Assembly (NCBI GenBank): GCA_902770845.1 | Contig: CACXUV010000041.1 | Coordinates: forward strand, 1-46,758 | Direction: 5' to 3' | From: an uncultured Prevotellaceae bacterium | GTDB lineage: Bacteria; Bacteroidota; Bacteroidia; Bacteroidales; Bacteroidaceae | Length of the DNA: 46,758 nt | Part shown: positions 25,511 through 35,500 of the stretch, in pieces | How positions within the stretch are numbered: position 1 is the stretch's first letter | Layout: every line of letters begins with the position of its first letter | Translations under genes and position numbers: made by a program | The notes under the pieces: model-generated | What the model saw: only the letters and a program-made list of their open reading frames with translations | Database searches by the model: none | What the model was told of the DNA's origin: nothing

Positions 25511-26491
25511 ATGCTAACAGAATCTATCAAGACCCACGTTGTGGGAATCGATATTGCCGAAGAGGAGACTTCTTACGCCATTGTTGACGTGAGAGGCAAC
25601 ATTTTGGCCAAGGACAGTTTTCCGCTGAACGACTTTGCCACCATGAACGATGTGGCGACACATCTGTGCGAAAGGGTTGTGACACTGGCCGAAAACACGT
25701 GCGGCTATGAGAACGTGCGCTCTGTGGGACTGTGCGCCCGTTGCGCCAATACCATCAACGGCTGCATAGAAGAAGCGCCCAACTCGCGATGGAAGGGCAG
25801 GATGCCCATTGCCGCCATGATGCGCGACCAGCTGGGACTGGCTGTGGCCATAGGCAACGTGGGCTACATCAGGGCCCTGGGAGAGCATAGCTACGGATGC
25901 GCCCACGGCATGAACAACTTCGTGATCATCACCATGAGCGTGGGAATAGGCAGCTGCCTGTTCATGAACGGACACGTGCACCTGGGAACGAACGGCTTTG
26001 CCGGAGAGGTGGGACACACCTGCGTGGTGGAAGACGGACGAGAGTGCGGCTGCGGACAGAAGGGCTGTCTGGAAGCCTACTGCGCCAGCAAAGGCATTGT
26101 GGAGACAGCACGCAAGCTCCTGGAAAAGAGCGACGCCCCGTCGCTGATGCGCGGACGCGACGACCTTTCGCCTTCGCTCATCGTGAAATGCTGCGAGCAG
26201 GGCGACGAGCTGGCCATCGAGACCTATCGCAAGACGGGCAACATCCTGGGCATTGGCCTGGCCAACCTGGCATCGGTCATCAATCCCGAAGGCATCATCC
26301 TCACGGGTGGTCTGTCAAGAGCCGGAAAGTGGCTGCTGGAGCCCACCAACGAGGCTTTCGAGGCACATGTGTTCCACAACGTGCAAGGACGAACCAAGAT
26401 TCTCACCTCGACGCTCTCCGACGTGGAACGCGACATACTGGGTGCCAGCGCCCTGGCATGGCAGGTGAAAGAGTATTCTCTATTCAAATAA
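25511..26491 (+). CDS. ROK-family protein lacking the catalytic Asp (probable pseudokinase)
   Basis: This 326-residue protein has the ROK sugar-kinase fold. The Zn-binding motif is intact (GEVGHTC ... ECGCGQKGCLEAYC), and GLANLASVINPEGIILTGG near the end is typical. Two catalytic features are abnormal. The phosphate-loop DxGGT is DIAEEET, and the segment that in active ROK kinases reads N-D-A...ALGE (Asp is the catalytic base) is GNVGYIRALGE here: the Asp codon is replaced by gtg (Val). No N-terminal helix-turn-helix is present, so it is not a NagC-type repressor. It is the first of two tandem paralogues; the second keeps the Asp. It may bind sugar or regulate the paralogue without phosphorylating. 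Confidence 0.85.
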   Translation: MLTESIKTHVVGIDIAEEETSYAIVDVRGNILAKDSFPLNDFATMNDVATHLCERVVTLAENTCGYENVRSVGLCARCANTINGCIEEAPNSRWKGRMPIAAMMRDQLGLAVAIGNVGYIRALGEHSYGCAHGMNNFVIITMSVGIGSCLFMNGHVHLGTNGFAGEVGHTCVVEDGRECGCGQKGCLEAYCASKGIVETARKLLEKSDAPSLMRGRDDLSPSLIVKCCEQGDELAIETYRKTGNILGIGLANLASVINPEGIILTGGLSRAGKWLLEPTNEAFEAHVFHNVQGRTKILTSTLSDVERDILGASALAWQVKEYSLFK

Positions 26492-26502
26492 AAAAGACAA
26501 CT

Positions 26503-27480
26503 ATGGATTTTCAAATAAAAAACAAAGTCGTTGGCGTCGACATCAGCGTGAAACGCACCACTTACGCCATTGTCGATGTGCGTGGCAACATTCTGGCCAA
26601 GAATTTCTTCCCCACCAATGACTATCAAAACGTCAATGACTTTGTGACCGTGCTGAGCGAGAGAATCATTGAGCTCACCGAGCAGAACGGGGGCTATGAG
26701 TCTATTCGCTCCATGGGCATCAGTGCGCCAAGCGCCAACTACAAGACGGGCTGCATCGAGAATGCTGCCAACCTGCCCTGGAAGGGGGTCATACCCCTGG
26801 CAGCCATGCTGCGCGACAGGCTGGGCATGGCCGTGGCACTGGGCAACGATGCCCACATCACGGCACTGGGCGAGCACGCCTTCGGCACCGCACACGGCAT
26901 GAGAAACTTCATCGTCATCACGCTGGGCCACGGCATCGGAAGCTGCGTCTTCTCCGACGGCAAGGCATATCTGGGCGCCGAGGGCTTTGCGGGCGAGATT
27001 GGCCACACCTGCGTGGTGAACAACGGAAGGGAGTGCGGCTGCGGACGAAAGGGCTGCATGGAAGCCTACTGTGCCGAAAAAGGCATCATTGCCACTGCAC
27101 AGGAACTGATGGCCGAGAGCGACGCGCCCTCACTGATGCGCAACCTGGAGGAACTGACGCCCAAGACCATCGTGGACTGCTGCGAGCAAGGCGACGAAAT
27201 AGCCATCGAGGTGTTTCGCCGCACGGGCACAATACTGGGCATCACCATAGCCAACTATGCTTCCATCCTCGACCCTGAGGCCATCATCTTCACGGGCGGC
27301 ATTGCCAATGCCGACCATTGGCTGTTCGACCCTGCATACGAGGCTTTTCAGAACCACGTGTTCCACAACATCAAAGGAAAGGTGAAGTTCCTGCGCTCCA
27401 CCATCGAAGACCGCGAGCGCGACGTGCTGGGAGCCAGCGCGCTGGCATGGGGCATCAAGGAATATTCGCTGTTCAAGTAG
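26503..27480 (+). CDS. ROK-family sugar kinase-like protein (second paralogue)
   Basis: This protein has 325 residues from ATG 26503 (MDFQIKNKVVGVDISVKRTT). A longer frame beginning at 25897 overlaps the first ROK gene and is not the real start. The catalytic Asp is present (GNDAHITALGEHAFG), with GEIGHTCV and the Zn motif ECGCGRKGCMEAYC. The N-terminal phosphate loop is again atypical (DISVKRTT instead of DIGGT). The two proteins align end to end and share the same C-terminus (SALAW..KEYSLFK), so they arose by tandem duplication. It is likely a hexose or N-acyl-hexosamine kinase; the substrate is unknown. The gap to the next gene is 44 bases with no promoter, suggesting co-transcription with the menaquinone genes. 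Confidence 0.85.
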   Translation: MDFQIKNKVVGVDISVKRTTYAIVDVRGNILAKNFFPTNDYQNVNDFVTVLSERIIELTEQNGGYESIRSMGISAPSANYKTGCIENAANLPWKGVIPLAAMLRDRLGMAVALGNDAHITALGEHAFGTAHGMRNFIVITLGHGIGSCVFSDGKAYLGAEGFAGEIGHTCVVNNGRECGCGRKGCMEAYCAEKGIIATAQELMAESDAPSLMRNLEELTPKTIVDCCEQGDEIAIEVFRRTGTILGITIANYASILDPEAIIFTGGIANADHWLFDPAYEAFQNHVFHNIKGKVKFLRSTIEDRERDVLGASALAWGIKEYSLFK

Positions 27481-27524
27481 GAATGTGAGCGACAAGAGAA
27501 GAGTGGAAAGATTCAACGTAAGAA

Positions 27525-27935
27525 ATGAACGTAGACAGCATCAACAGAATTATCATCGACAAGCCTAACCTAAGTACCGCCCTCGGGATGGAATTTCTTT
27601 CCACACCCGAGGACGATACGTGTATGGCACGCATGAAGGTTGACGAGCGCAACCGCCAGCCCTTCGGGTTCCTGAGCGGCGGCGCCTCGCTGGCACTGGC
27701 CGAAAACGTGGCCGGTGTGGGATCGTCGGCGCTGTGCCCCGGATGCGCCTGCGTGGGCATCGAGGTGAGCGGCAGCCACGTGAAGGCCGTGGCCGAGGGC
27801 GACACCGTGACGGCCTTTGCCAGGATGCAGCACAAGGGAACCACGCTGCACGTGTGGCAGGTTGACATCAAAGACACGGCAGGCGACCTGATTTCCAGCG
27901 TGCGCGTGACCAACTATATCATCAAACAGCGATGA
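27525..27935 (+). CDS. menI: Hotdog-fold thioesterase, probable 1,4-dihydroxy-2-naphthoyl-CoA hydrolase
   Basis: This 136-residue PaaI/YbgC-like hotdog protein has the motif RQPFGFLSGGASLALAENVA, corresponding to the 'G.LHGGA...LAE' active-site helix. The usual His is Ser here, while the helix Glu is kept. VGIEVSGSHVKAVAEGD follows as the second conserved strand. Hydrolysis of DHNA-CoA is the last CoA-releasing step of menaquinone ring synthesis. The assignment rests on its position: its stop overlaps the isochorismate synthase start by 4 bases, and menD follows. Confidence 0.8.
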   Translation: MNVDSINRIIIDKPNLSTALGMEFLSTPEDDTCMARMKVDERNRQPFGFLSGGASLALAENVAGVGSSALCPGCACVGIEVSGSHVKAVAEGDTVTAFARMQHKGTTLHVWQVDIKDTAGDLISSVRVTNYIIKQR

Positions 27936-28990
27936 ACTGCTTTGCCATCTTTCGCCTGCCCCATGCCCAAGAGTGCACGCTCGTCAGGCAAACCAGCGGC
28001 GAGCCGGAACGACTCGGCTCCTGCACCGAACTGAACGGGCGCCAGGGCTTTGTGGTGGCTCCCTTCCAGACCACCGAAGAACAGCCCATCTGGCTGATCA
28101 GGGCCGACAGGACAGAGGTGCTCACCCAGCTCGACGAACTGGCTTGCGAAGACGCATGGGCAGACAAGCCAGCGCACGAGGCTTGCGAAAAGGACTACGC
28201 CAACGACTTTGCCAACTTCCACGCACAGATTGAAGCAGGCAACTTTCAGAAGATAGTGCTTTCGCGCTGCGCCACCGTGAGCAGGGAGAAACGGGTGAAC
28301 CCCATGCGGCTTTTCCAGCAAGCCTGCCTGCTCTATCCGCGCATGTTCATTGCCCTGACGGCACTGCCCGACGGCACCTGCTGGCTCACCGCAACGCCCG
28401 AAATCCTGCTCGAAGGCACCGGCACCCAGTGGCGCACCATTGCACTGGCAGGAACCATGCAACTGGAAGGCGACGAGCTGAACGGCGAAGGCGAAACGGC
28501 ACGCTGGTCGACAAAGAACATTCAGGAGCAGCGCTATGTGGCCACCTACATTGCCGACTGCCTGGAACAATTCAACATTGCATTCAACGAGGAGGGACCG
28601 CGCACCACACGTGCTGCCAACCTGGTGCACCTGCGAAGCGACTTCACCTTCACCTTATTAAATAACGCGCGCGTGGGCAATCTGCTGCAGGCACTCCACC
28701 CCACCCCCGCCGTGTGCGGACTGCCCAAGCAGTCGGCCTTCGACTTCATCATCCGGCATGAGCACACGCCGCGACAATACTACAGCGGCTTTATGGGCCC
28801 GCTGGCCCTGAACCAGGAGACCCACCTGTATGTGTCGCTGCGCTGCATGCAGATTCTGAAAGGAGAATACCGTCTGTATGCCGGCGGCGGACTGCTGAAG
28901 GACAGCCTGGCCGAACAGGAATGGCAGGAAACGGAGGCCAAGATGCAAACCATGAGAAGACTGCTGGACGAAACAGCCGCCCACGCGTAG
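27932..28990 (+). CDS. menF: Isochorismate synthase (menaquinone)
   Basis: This 352-residue chorismate-binding enzyme converts chorismate to isochorismate, the entry step to menaquinone. Seen in order: a variable N-terminal domain, QIEAGNFQKIVLSRCA, FIALTALPDGTCWLTATPEILL, TIALAGTMQ, the E-x-x-Y-V segment QEQRYVATYIADCL, HPTPAVCGLPKQSAFDFI and YSGFMGPL. It is somewhat shorter than enterobacterial MenF (about 430) but normal for Bacteroidetes. It overlaps menI by 4 bases, and menD follows after about 24 bases. Confidence 0.9.
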   Translation: MNCFAIFRLPHAQECTLVRQTSGEPERLGSCTELNGRQGFVVAPFQTTEEQPIWLIRADRTEVLTQLDELACEDAWADKPAHEACEKDYANDFANFHAQIEAGNFQKIVLSRCATVSREKRVNPMRLFQQACLLYPRMFIALTALPDGTCWLTATPEILLEGTGTQWRTIALAGTMQLEGDELNGEGETARWSTKNIQEQRYVATYIADCLEQFNIAFNEEGPRTTRAANLVHLRSDFTFTLLNNARVGNLLQALHPTPAVCGLPKQSAFDFIIRHEHTPRQYYSGFMGPLALNQETHLYVSLRCMQILKGEYRLYAGGGLLKDSLAEQEWQETEAKMQTMRRLLDETAAHA

Positions 28991-29014
28991 AACACAACAG
29001 CCAAAACATTGCTT

Positions 29015-30697
29015 ATGTATAGCAGCAAACCAAACGTCAACACGCTCACGGCCCTGCTCGTGCAGCACGGTGTGGGCCACGCTGTGGTGTGCCCGGGCTC
29101 GCGCAATGCACCCATCGCGCACAACCTGAACGAATGTCCCGACATCGTTTGCCACCCCGTGACCGACGAGCGCAGCGCCGGATTCTATGCGCTGGGCATG
29201 GCACAAGCCCTGGCACAACCCGTAGCCGTGTGCGTAACGAGCGGAACAGCCCTGCTAAACCTGGTTCCGGCCATTGCCGAAGCTTTCTATCAGCATCAGC
29301 CCCTGGTGGTGATCAGTGCCGACCGCCCCCAGCAATGGATTGACCAGCTCGACGGACAAACGCTTCCGCAACCCGATGCACTGGGCCGCTTTGTGCGCAA
29401 GGCGGTGTCGCTGCCCGAATATCAGGACGAAGAATCCCACTGGTTCTGCAACCGACTGCTGAACGAAGCGCTCATCGAAATGCTGGAAGACGGGGGCGGA
29501 CCGGTTCACATCAACGTGCCCATCAGCGAGCCACTGTTCGCTTTCTGCACCCCCACGCTGCCGCAGGAGCGCATCTTCAAGCGCTATGCGCCCTCCACCG
29601 ACTATGACTGTCTGCCGCAAGCCATGGTCGACGAGTGGCTGAAGGCCGAACGGCCAATGATTGTCTTCGGACAGACCAATCCACACGACTTTGCCGGACA
29701 TGTGGCTGACTACCTGTTCAGCCACGTCATTGTGCTGCACGAGTCGCTTGCGCCCTTTCCCTCAGTAAGCCACTTCGACGAGGTGCTGGGCAGCATGCAG
29801 GAGAGCCCGGAAGAGAAAGAAGCACTGCGCCCCGACGTGGTGCTCTACGTGGGCGACTGCATTGTGAGCAAGCGTCTCAGGAAATTCCTGCGCGAAGACC
29901 GCAACACCCGCGTGTGGCGAGTGAGCCCTTCGGCACGGGTGGAAGACACGTTCCAGAACCTGCGGGGCATCGTGAAGGGCGATGCCGAAAGCGTGCTGGC
30001 CTCGCTGAGCCACAAGATGAAGTTCAAGGCCAACGCCAAGGCAAAGGAGTTCAGACGCCAATGGCTGCACCGGCTGAAGCAGGCTGCCAGCCATGCCGAC
30101 AGCCTTCAGCCGCCCTACTCGCAAATGGCAGCCGTGAAGCTGTTTGAAGAACAGCTCAGCACCCATTTTGCAGCAGCCGACCCGCTGCCCTTCAGCGTTC
30201 ATTATGCCAACAGCAGTGCCATCCGCCTGGCCAACATCTACGCTCGCCACCACGTGTGGTGCAACCGTGGCGTGAACGGCATCGAAGGGTCGCTCAGCAC
30301 GGCAGCAGGCTTCTCGGTGGCTGTGCAGCCAGACGAAAAGGTGTTCTGCGTGATAGGCGACCTGAGTTTCTTCTACGACCAGAACGCCTTGTGGAATCAG
30401 AATCTGAGGGGAAACCTGCGCATCTTGCTACTGAACAATGGCAAGGGCGGCATCTTCAACCTCTTGCCAGGACTGGAACAAAGCCCCGCACGCGACCGCC
30501 TGGTGGCAGCACAACACAACACCACCGCCGAAGGCATCTGCCAGCAAAACAACATCTACTACCAGCAGGCCACCGACATGGAGAGTCTGCAACAGGGTTT
30601 GGACCTGCTGCTGAAGGCCAACCTGAGCAGGCCCATGCTGCTGGAAGTGCTGACCAATGCCCAGGAAGACGAAAAAGCATACAGGGCTAATACTTGA
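29015..30697 (+). CDS. menD: SEPHCHC synthase (2-succinyl-5-enolpyruvyl-6-hydroxy-3-cyclohexene-1-carboxylate synthase)
   Basis: This ThDP-dependent enzyme of about 560 residues joins isochorismate and 2-oxoglutarate. The start at ATG 29015 is preferred over an in-frame TTG two codons upstream. Motifs: VVCPGSRNAPIAHNL, DERSAGFYALGMAQA (cofactor Glu region), TSGTALLNLVPAIAEA, ISADRPQQWID, RGVNGIEGSLSTAAGF and the ThDP/Mg motif GDLSFFYDQNALWN...LLNNGKGGIF. The remaining genes (menB, C, E, A) are not in the window. Its 3' end overlaps the convergent nucleoside-kinase gene by 11 bases, with no intrinsic terminator visible. Confidence 0.95.
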   Translation: MYSSKPNVNTLTALLVQHGVGHAVVCPGSRNAPIAHNLNECPDIVCHPVTDERSAGFYALGMAQALAQPVAVCVTSGTALLNLVPAIAEAFYQHQPLVVISADRPQQWIDQLDGQTLPQPDALGRFVRKAVSLPEYQDEESHWFCNRLLNEALIEMLEDGGGPVHINVPISEPLFAFCTPTLPQERIFKRYAPSTDYDCLPQAMVDEWLKAERPMIVFGQTNPHDFAGHVADYLFSHVIVLHESLAPFPSVSHFDEVLGSMQESPEEKEALRPDVVLYVGDCIVSKRLRKFLREDRNTRVWRVSPSARVEDTFQNLRGIVKGDAESVLASLSHKMKFKANAKAKEFRRQWLHRLKQAASHADSLQPPYSQMAAVKLFEEQLSTHFAAADPLPFSVHYANSSAIRLANIYARHHVWCNRGVNGIEGSLSTAAGFSVAVQPDEKVFCVIGDLSFFYDQNALWNQNLRGNLRILLLNNGKGGIFNLLPGLEQSPARDRLVAAQHNTTAEGICQQNNIYYQQATDMESLQQGLDLLLKANLSRPMLLEVLTNAQEDEKAYRANT

Positions 30698-32366
30698 AGC
30701 TGCTGCCACCCACAAACTCGCGCATGATGGAGGTGGGAGGAATTTCCTTGTCGCTCACGGGAATGAAATAATGAATGAACTTCAGCAACCGGTGGGCCTC
30801 GGAATACTCCGGACAGTTCTTCGGCACCGTGGCAAGGATGATCTCGGCATGGGTGCGCAGCACGGCAAACTCAATGTTCAAGGCCGAATTGAACATCACG
30901 TCGGCTGTTTCCTGATAGGGGAAAATCCACTTGTCTTCGGCTTCACACACGTTTTTCCACTGGGCTATGGTCTGCTGTGCCGTGTAAGCGCCCTTGTTGT
31001 AGTCGCGGATGATGCGTCGCAGCAGACGATTGTCGCGCGTGGGAATCCAGTTGTGGTCGTCGAGCGAAATGCTCGTCAGTGCCGAAATATAGATCTTGAA
31101 CTTTGCCGAATCGGCAATGTTCCTTGTCAGCAAGGGGTTCAGGGCGTGAATGCCTTCGATGATGAGCACCGTGTCGCCTGCCAACCTCAGCTTCTTTCCA
31201 TTCCATTCGCGCTTGCCGGTGGTGAAGTTATATTCTGGCACCTCCACGCGCTCGCCTTTCATGAGGCGCGACAGGTGGTCTTCCAGCAAGTGATAGTCAA
31301 CGGTCTCAATATTGTCGAAGTCGTAGTCGCCATTGGGCAGCTTGGGCGTGTCGACCCGATTCACGAAATAATCGTCGGTGGAAAAGGACAACGGACGCAA
31401 GCCACAGGCCAGCAACTGAATGCTGAGACGCTTGCAGAAGGTGGTCTTGCCCGACGATGATGGGCCCGTGATGAGAATCAGACGGATGGGGTTCTCTTCG
31501 GCATGGTAGCGGCGGTCTATCTCTTCGGCTATCTTCACGATTTTCTTTTCCTGCAAAGCCTCGCTCACCTGAATCAGCTCCGAGGCGTGCCCCTTCAGCA
31601 CGGCCTTGTTCACATCGCCGGCATTCGAGAGGCGCATGATGATGTCCCACCTCACCTTTTCGGCAAACATCTCGAACGTCTTGGGCTGGTCTACCTTCTC
31701 GGCCAACCGCAAGGGATTGTTCCAGTCGGGCACGCGCAGCAGCAAACCGTCGCTGTAGCGTTCCAGTCCCCACACCTTCAGGTAGCCTGCCGACGGCACC
31801 AACGGCCCGTAGTAGTAGTCAACGGTGTCGCCCAACGTATAATAATCGGTATAAATCTGTCCGCTGGTCTCGGTGAGTTTCACCTTGTCGGAAAAGCCAC
31901 GCTCGGCAAACACGCGTATGGCTTCTTCGGTGGTTGCTTCCGTGCGGCGAAAAGGCATGTCGAGCGCAATGATTTCCTGCATGCGTTTTTTCAGACGCTC
32001 CACATCGTCGTCGGTCAGCGCCTCGTTGCTGCGCTTCTTGAAGTTGCAATAGTAGCCGCGCGAAAGCGAATGCTCGATAAAGAGCTTCGAGCCGGCAAAC
32101 AAATCCTGCGTGGCCTTGTAGAGCACGAAACAGAGCGAACGCACATAGACGCGGTGGCCGCTACCCTCACGGGCGTCAAGGAACTCCACATCACGATTCT
32201 GATACAAACGGAACTTCAGTCCTTGCGAAGCATTGTTCACCTTGGCCGACACCACGGGATAGGGAAGCTGGAGTTCGTCGGCAAATTCCTGATAGACATC
32301 GAGCAACGAGGTTCCCTCGGGGAAACTCTTCGTGATGCCATTGTTCTTGCAGCGTATCTGGAGCAT
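30687..32366 (-). CDS. TGS/threonyl-tRNA-synthetase-like plus uridine kinase fusion protein
   Basis: In this 559-residue protein, residues 1-65 are a TGS-like domain (ITKSFPEGTSLLDVYQEF). About 70-230 resemble the second N-terminal domain of threonyl-tRNA synthetase. About 280-500 form a uridine kinase/PRK-type domain with P-loop GPSSSGKTTF (about 300-308), STDDYFVNR, and IEGIHALNPLL. Such 'nucleoside kinase' fusions are widespread in Bacteroidetes and Firmicutes but not biochemically well defined. The ATP site is intact. The role of the ThrRS-like half is unknown (possibly RNA or small-molecule binding). It is monocistronic, with a -7 element about 43 bases upstream, and overlaps menD at its 3' end. 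Confidence 0.88.
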   Translation of the reverse strand: MLQIRCKNNGITKSFPEGTSLLDVYQEFADELQLPYPVVSAKVNNASQGLKFRLYQNRDVEFLDAREGSGHRVYVRSLCFVLYKATQDLFAGSKLFIEHSLSRGYYCNFKKRSNEALTDDDVERLKKRMQEIIALDMPFRRTEATTEEAIRVFAERGFSDKVKLTETSGQIYTDYYTLGDTVDYYYGPLVPSAGYLKVWGLERYSDGLLLRVPDWNNPLRLAEKVDQPKTFEMFAEKVRWDIIMRLSNAGDVNKAVLKGHASELIQVSEALQEKKIVKIAEEIDRRYHAEENPIRLILITGPSSSGKTTFCKRLSIQLLACGLRPLSFSTDDYFVNRVDTPKLPNGDYDFDNIETVDYHLLEDHLSRLMKGERVEVPEYNFTTGKREWNGKKLRLAGDTVLIIEGIHALNPLLTRNIADSAKFKIYISALTSISLDDHNWIPTRDNRLLRRIIRDYNKGAYTAQQTIAQWKNVCEAEDKWIFPYQETADVMFNSALNIEFAVLRTHAEIILATVPKNCPEYSEAHRLLKFIHYFIPVSDKEIPPTSIMREFVGGSSFKY

Positions 32367-32408
32367 AGAAAAAACGGTTTGAAAATTTCGCTTTTAGGTT
32401 TTCGATTG

Positions 32409-32416
32409 CAAAGATA
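32409..32416 (-). promoter_or_regulatory. -7 element of the nucleoside kinase fusion gene
   Basis: TATCTTTG on the minus strand, leader about 38 nt. The -33 box is weak. Confidence 0.5.
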
Positions 32417-32576
32417 CACATAATTTTTTACATTACTTCCATGTATTCCCCATAATTTCGTACGCCAAATTTCGCCGTTCGGAAAATATTTCGTAACTTA
32501 GCCCCCAAATTCCGTGCAACTCGAATAAACAGATACCGAATCTACAGAGAATCGTTTACCAACAACTAAAATAAAA

Positions 32577-35500
32577 ATGAAAAAACTGCTTACTATTGCT
32601 TTCACCGCACTGGCCCTGGGCACTGCAACGACAGCACAGGCACAGTCGGAAATCTATCCCAAACACTTCGATTTGGAACAAGTGGAACTGCTCGACGGCC
32701 CCATGAAAACAGCCATGGACCTGAACATCCAGACGCTGCTGAAATATGACACCGACCGTCTGCTCACGCCTTTTGTCAGGCAGGCTGGACTGCACACCAC
32801 CACCGACACATCGAGCCCCTACTACCAATGGCTGACAAAGCACCCCAACTTCAGCAACTGGGGAGGCAACGGCTTCGACCTGAGCGGCCACGTGGGCGGT
32901 CACTACCTTTCGGCACTGGCACTGGCCTATGCTGCCTGCCACGACGACAACGTGAAGGCACAACTGAAAAAACGCATGGACTATATGGTCACGGTGATGA
33001 AAGACTGCCAGGACTGCTACGACAACAACACAACGGGACTCTACGGCTTCATTGGCGGACAGCCCATCAACAGCGACTGGGAAGCCCTCTTCACAGGCAA
33101 CATTCAACCCTACAGGAACCATGGCGGATGGGTGCCCTTCTACGTGCAGCACAAAATCCTGGCAGGACTGCGCGACGCCTACCACTACGGCAACAACGAC
33201 ACTGCCAAGGAACTGTTCAGGAAACTGGCCGACTGGAGCACCAACGTGATTGCCAAGGTGAGCGATGCCAACATGAACACACTGCTCGACACGGAACACG
33301 GCGGCATGAACGAGAGTATGCTCGATGCCTACCAGCTGTTTGGCGATGCAAAATACCTGGCAGCTGCCAAGAAATACACCCACAAGACCATGCTCAACGG
33401 CATGCAAACACTGAGCACATCGTTCCTCGACGGCAAGCACGCCAACACCCAGGTGCCCAAATACATTGGCATGGAACGCATCTTTGAACAAGACGGACAG
33501 GCCACCAGCTACCAGAAGGCAGCCGAAAACTTCTGGACCGACGTGGCCCAGAACCGCACGGTGTGCATTGGCGGAAACTCGGTGAACGAGCACTTCCTGG
33601 CCAAGGCCAACAGCAACATCTACATCGACCAGCTCGACGGCCCGGAGTCGTGCAACACCAATAACATGCTGAAACTGTCGGAAATGATGAGCGACCGCAC
33701 CGGCAACGCGCGCTATGCCGACTTCTACGAATATGCCACATGGAACCACATTCTTTCCACTCAGGATCCGACAACAGGCGGCTACGTGTACTTCACCACG
33801 CTGCGGCCCCAGGGCTACCGCATCTACTCGCAACCCAACCTGGGCATGTGGTGCTGCGTGGGCACGGGCATGGAGAACCATTCCAAATACGGTCACTTCA
33901 TCTATACGCACGACGGCGCAAAGACGCTCTACGTGAACCTCTTCACCCCATCGAAACTGGAAAGCACCGACTTTGCCGTGACCCAAGAGACCATGTTTCC
34001 CTGCATTGACCCTGTTGCTTCAAATATTCCCACAGCGCAAACAGCCACCTCGACCATCACCGTGAACAAGGCTGGCACGTATGCCATTGCCGTGCGCCAC
34101 CCTGCTTGGGCCGGCAAGGAGTATCAGGTCATGGTGAACGGAACAGCCGTGAACACTGCTGTGACACAAGGCACGGCCAGCTACGTCACCATCAACCGCA
34201 CCTGGGCCGCAGGCGATCGCATCACCGTGTGGCTGCCCATGACGCTCGACTATGTGGAATGTCCGGGCTACGCCGACTACATTGCCTTCCGCTTTGGCCC
34301 CATCCTGCTGGGGGCCCAGACAACTGCTACCAGCAATGACGAAGCCAAGGAAAGCGGTCTTGACTACGAACAACTGCAAAACGAATATGCCGGCGATGGC
34401 CGCATGGACCACTCGCCGGGCAGCATGGGCACGGCCAAGAACCTGCTCTCGGCACCCCTGCTCATCGGGCAGCGCAGCAACGTGCTGCAACGCATCACTG
34501 CCACAGACCTTTCGAAACTGACTTTCAGCATCGATGCCAGCCGGAAAGACGCAACCACCTACACCTGGAACACGCTGCAACTGCAACCCTTCTACAGCAT
34601 TCACCACGCCCGCTACATGTGCTACTGGTATCAGCAAACGGAGGAAAACTTTGCCAAGAGCTCCATGGCCAAGACCGAGGCGGCCAACGAGGCACTGGCC
34701 ACACGCACCATTGACTTCGTGGCACCAGGACAGCAGCAGAGCGAGGCCGGACACGAATATAACTACTCCAGCGACTCAGGAACTGGAAACTATAACGGCG
34801 AAAGCTATCGCGATGCCAAATCGGGCGGCTACGTGCAGTACACCTTATTTAATATAAAGCAGGCCACCGACAGCCTTGCCGTGATGTGTCGGTTCACCAC
34901 AGCCGACCAGGGCCGCAAGGGCGTGCTCACCGTCGACGGCACAAAGATTGCCGACATCACAATCCCCAGCTCGGCAAAGAATGCCGAAAACGGATTCTAC
35001 AACGTGGAGTATCCCATTCCGGCCAGCCTTGCCACACAGAACGGCAAAGCCAAGGAGAAGTTTGTGGTGCGTCTGGCTGCCAGCGGCGGAACAATGAATC
35101 CCGGACTGTACTACCTGCGACTGACCAGTGGCTACAACCCGGCCGTGAACGCCTATCGCTTCGTGGCTACCGACTGGACTACCGGCGACGCCAACCGCAT
35201 TGCAGCCTCGAACATCACGTATGACACTGAGCGCAACGTGATCAAGGCCAAGAGCGTGGGCAACAACAACATTGCGCTGATGCTGAAATATGCCGAAAAC
35301 GACTACGACATCGATGCCAAACAGAAGTACCTGGTGGTGCGCGGCACCAATCTGCACACCACGGGCACCTACTCCTACCTGTGGTGGCTCAATGGCACAA
35401 ACAAGGGCTCACAGGTGGTTCCCACCACGCAAAAGGTGGTCACGGCTGCCAACGGCACGCAGCAATCGGTCATTGCATGGGACATGACCACCAGCAATCT

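Noticed and set aside
25897-27480. 527-codon version of the second ROK gene
   Set aside because: The extra 5' part is an out-of-frame reading of the first ROK gene; the family N-terminus begins at 26503.
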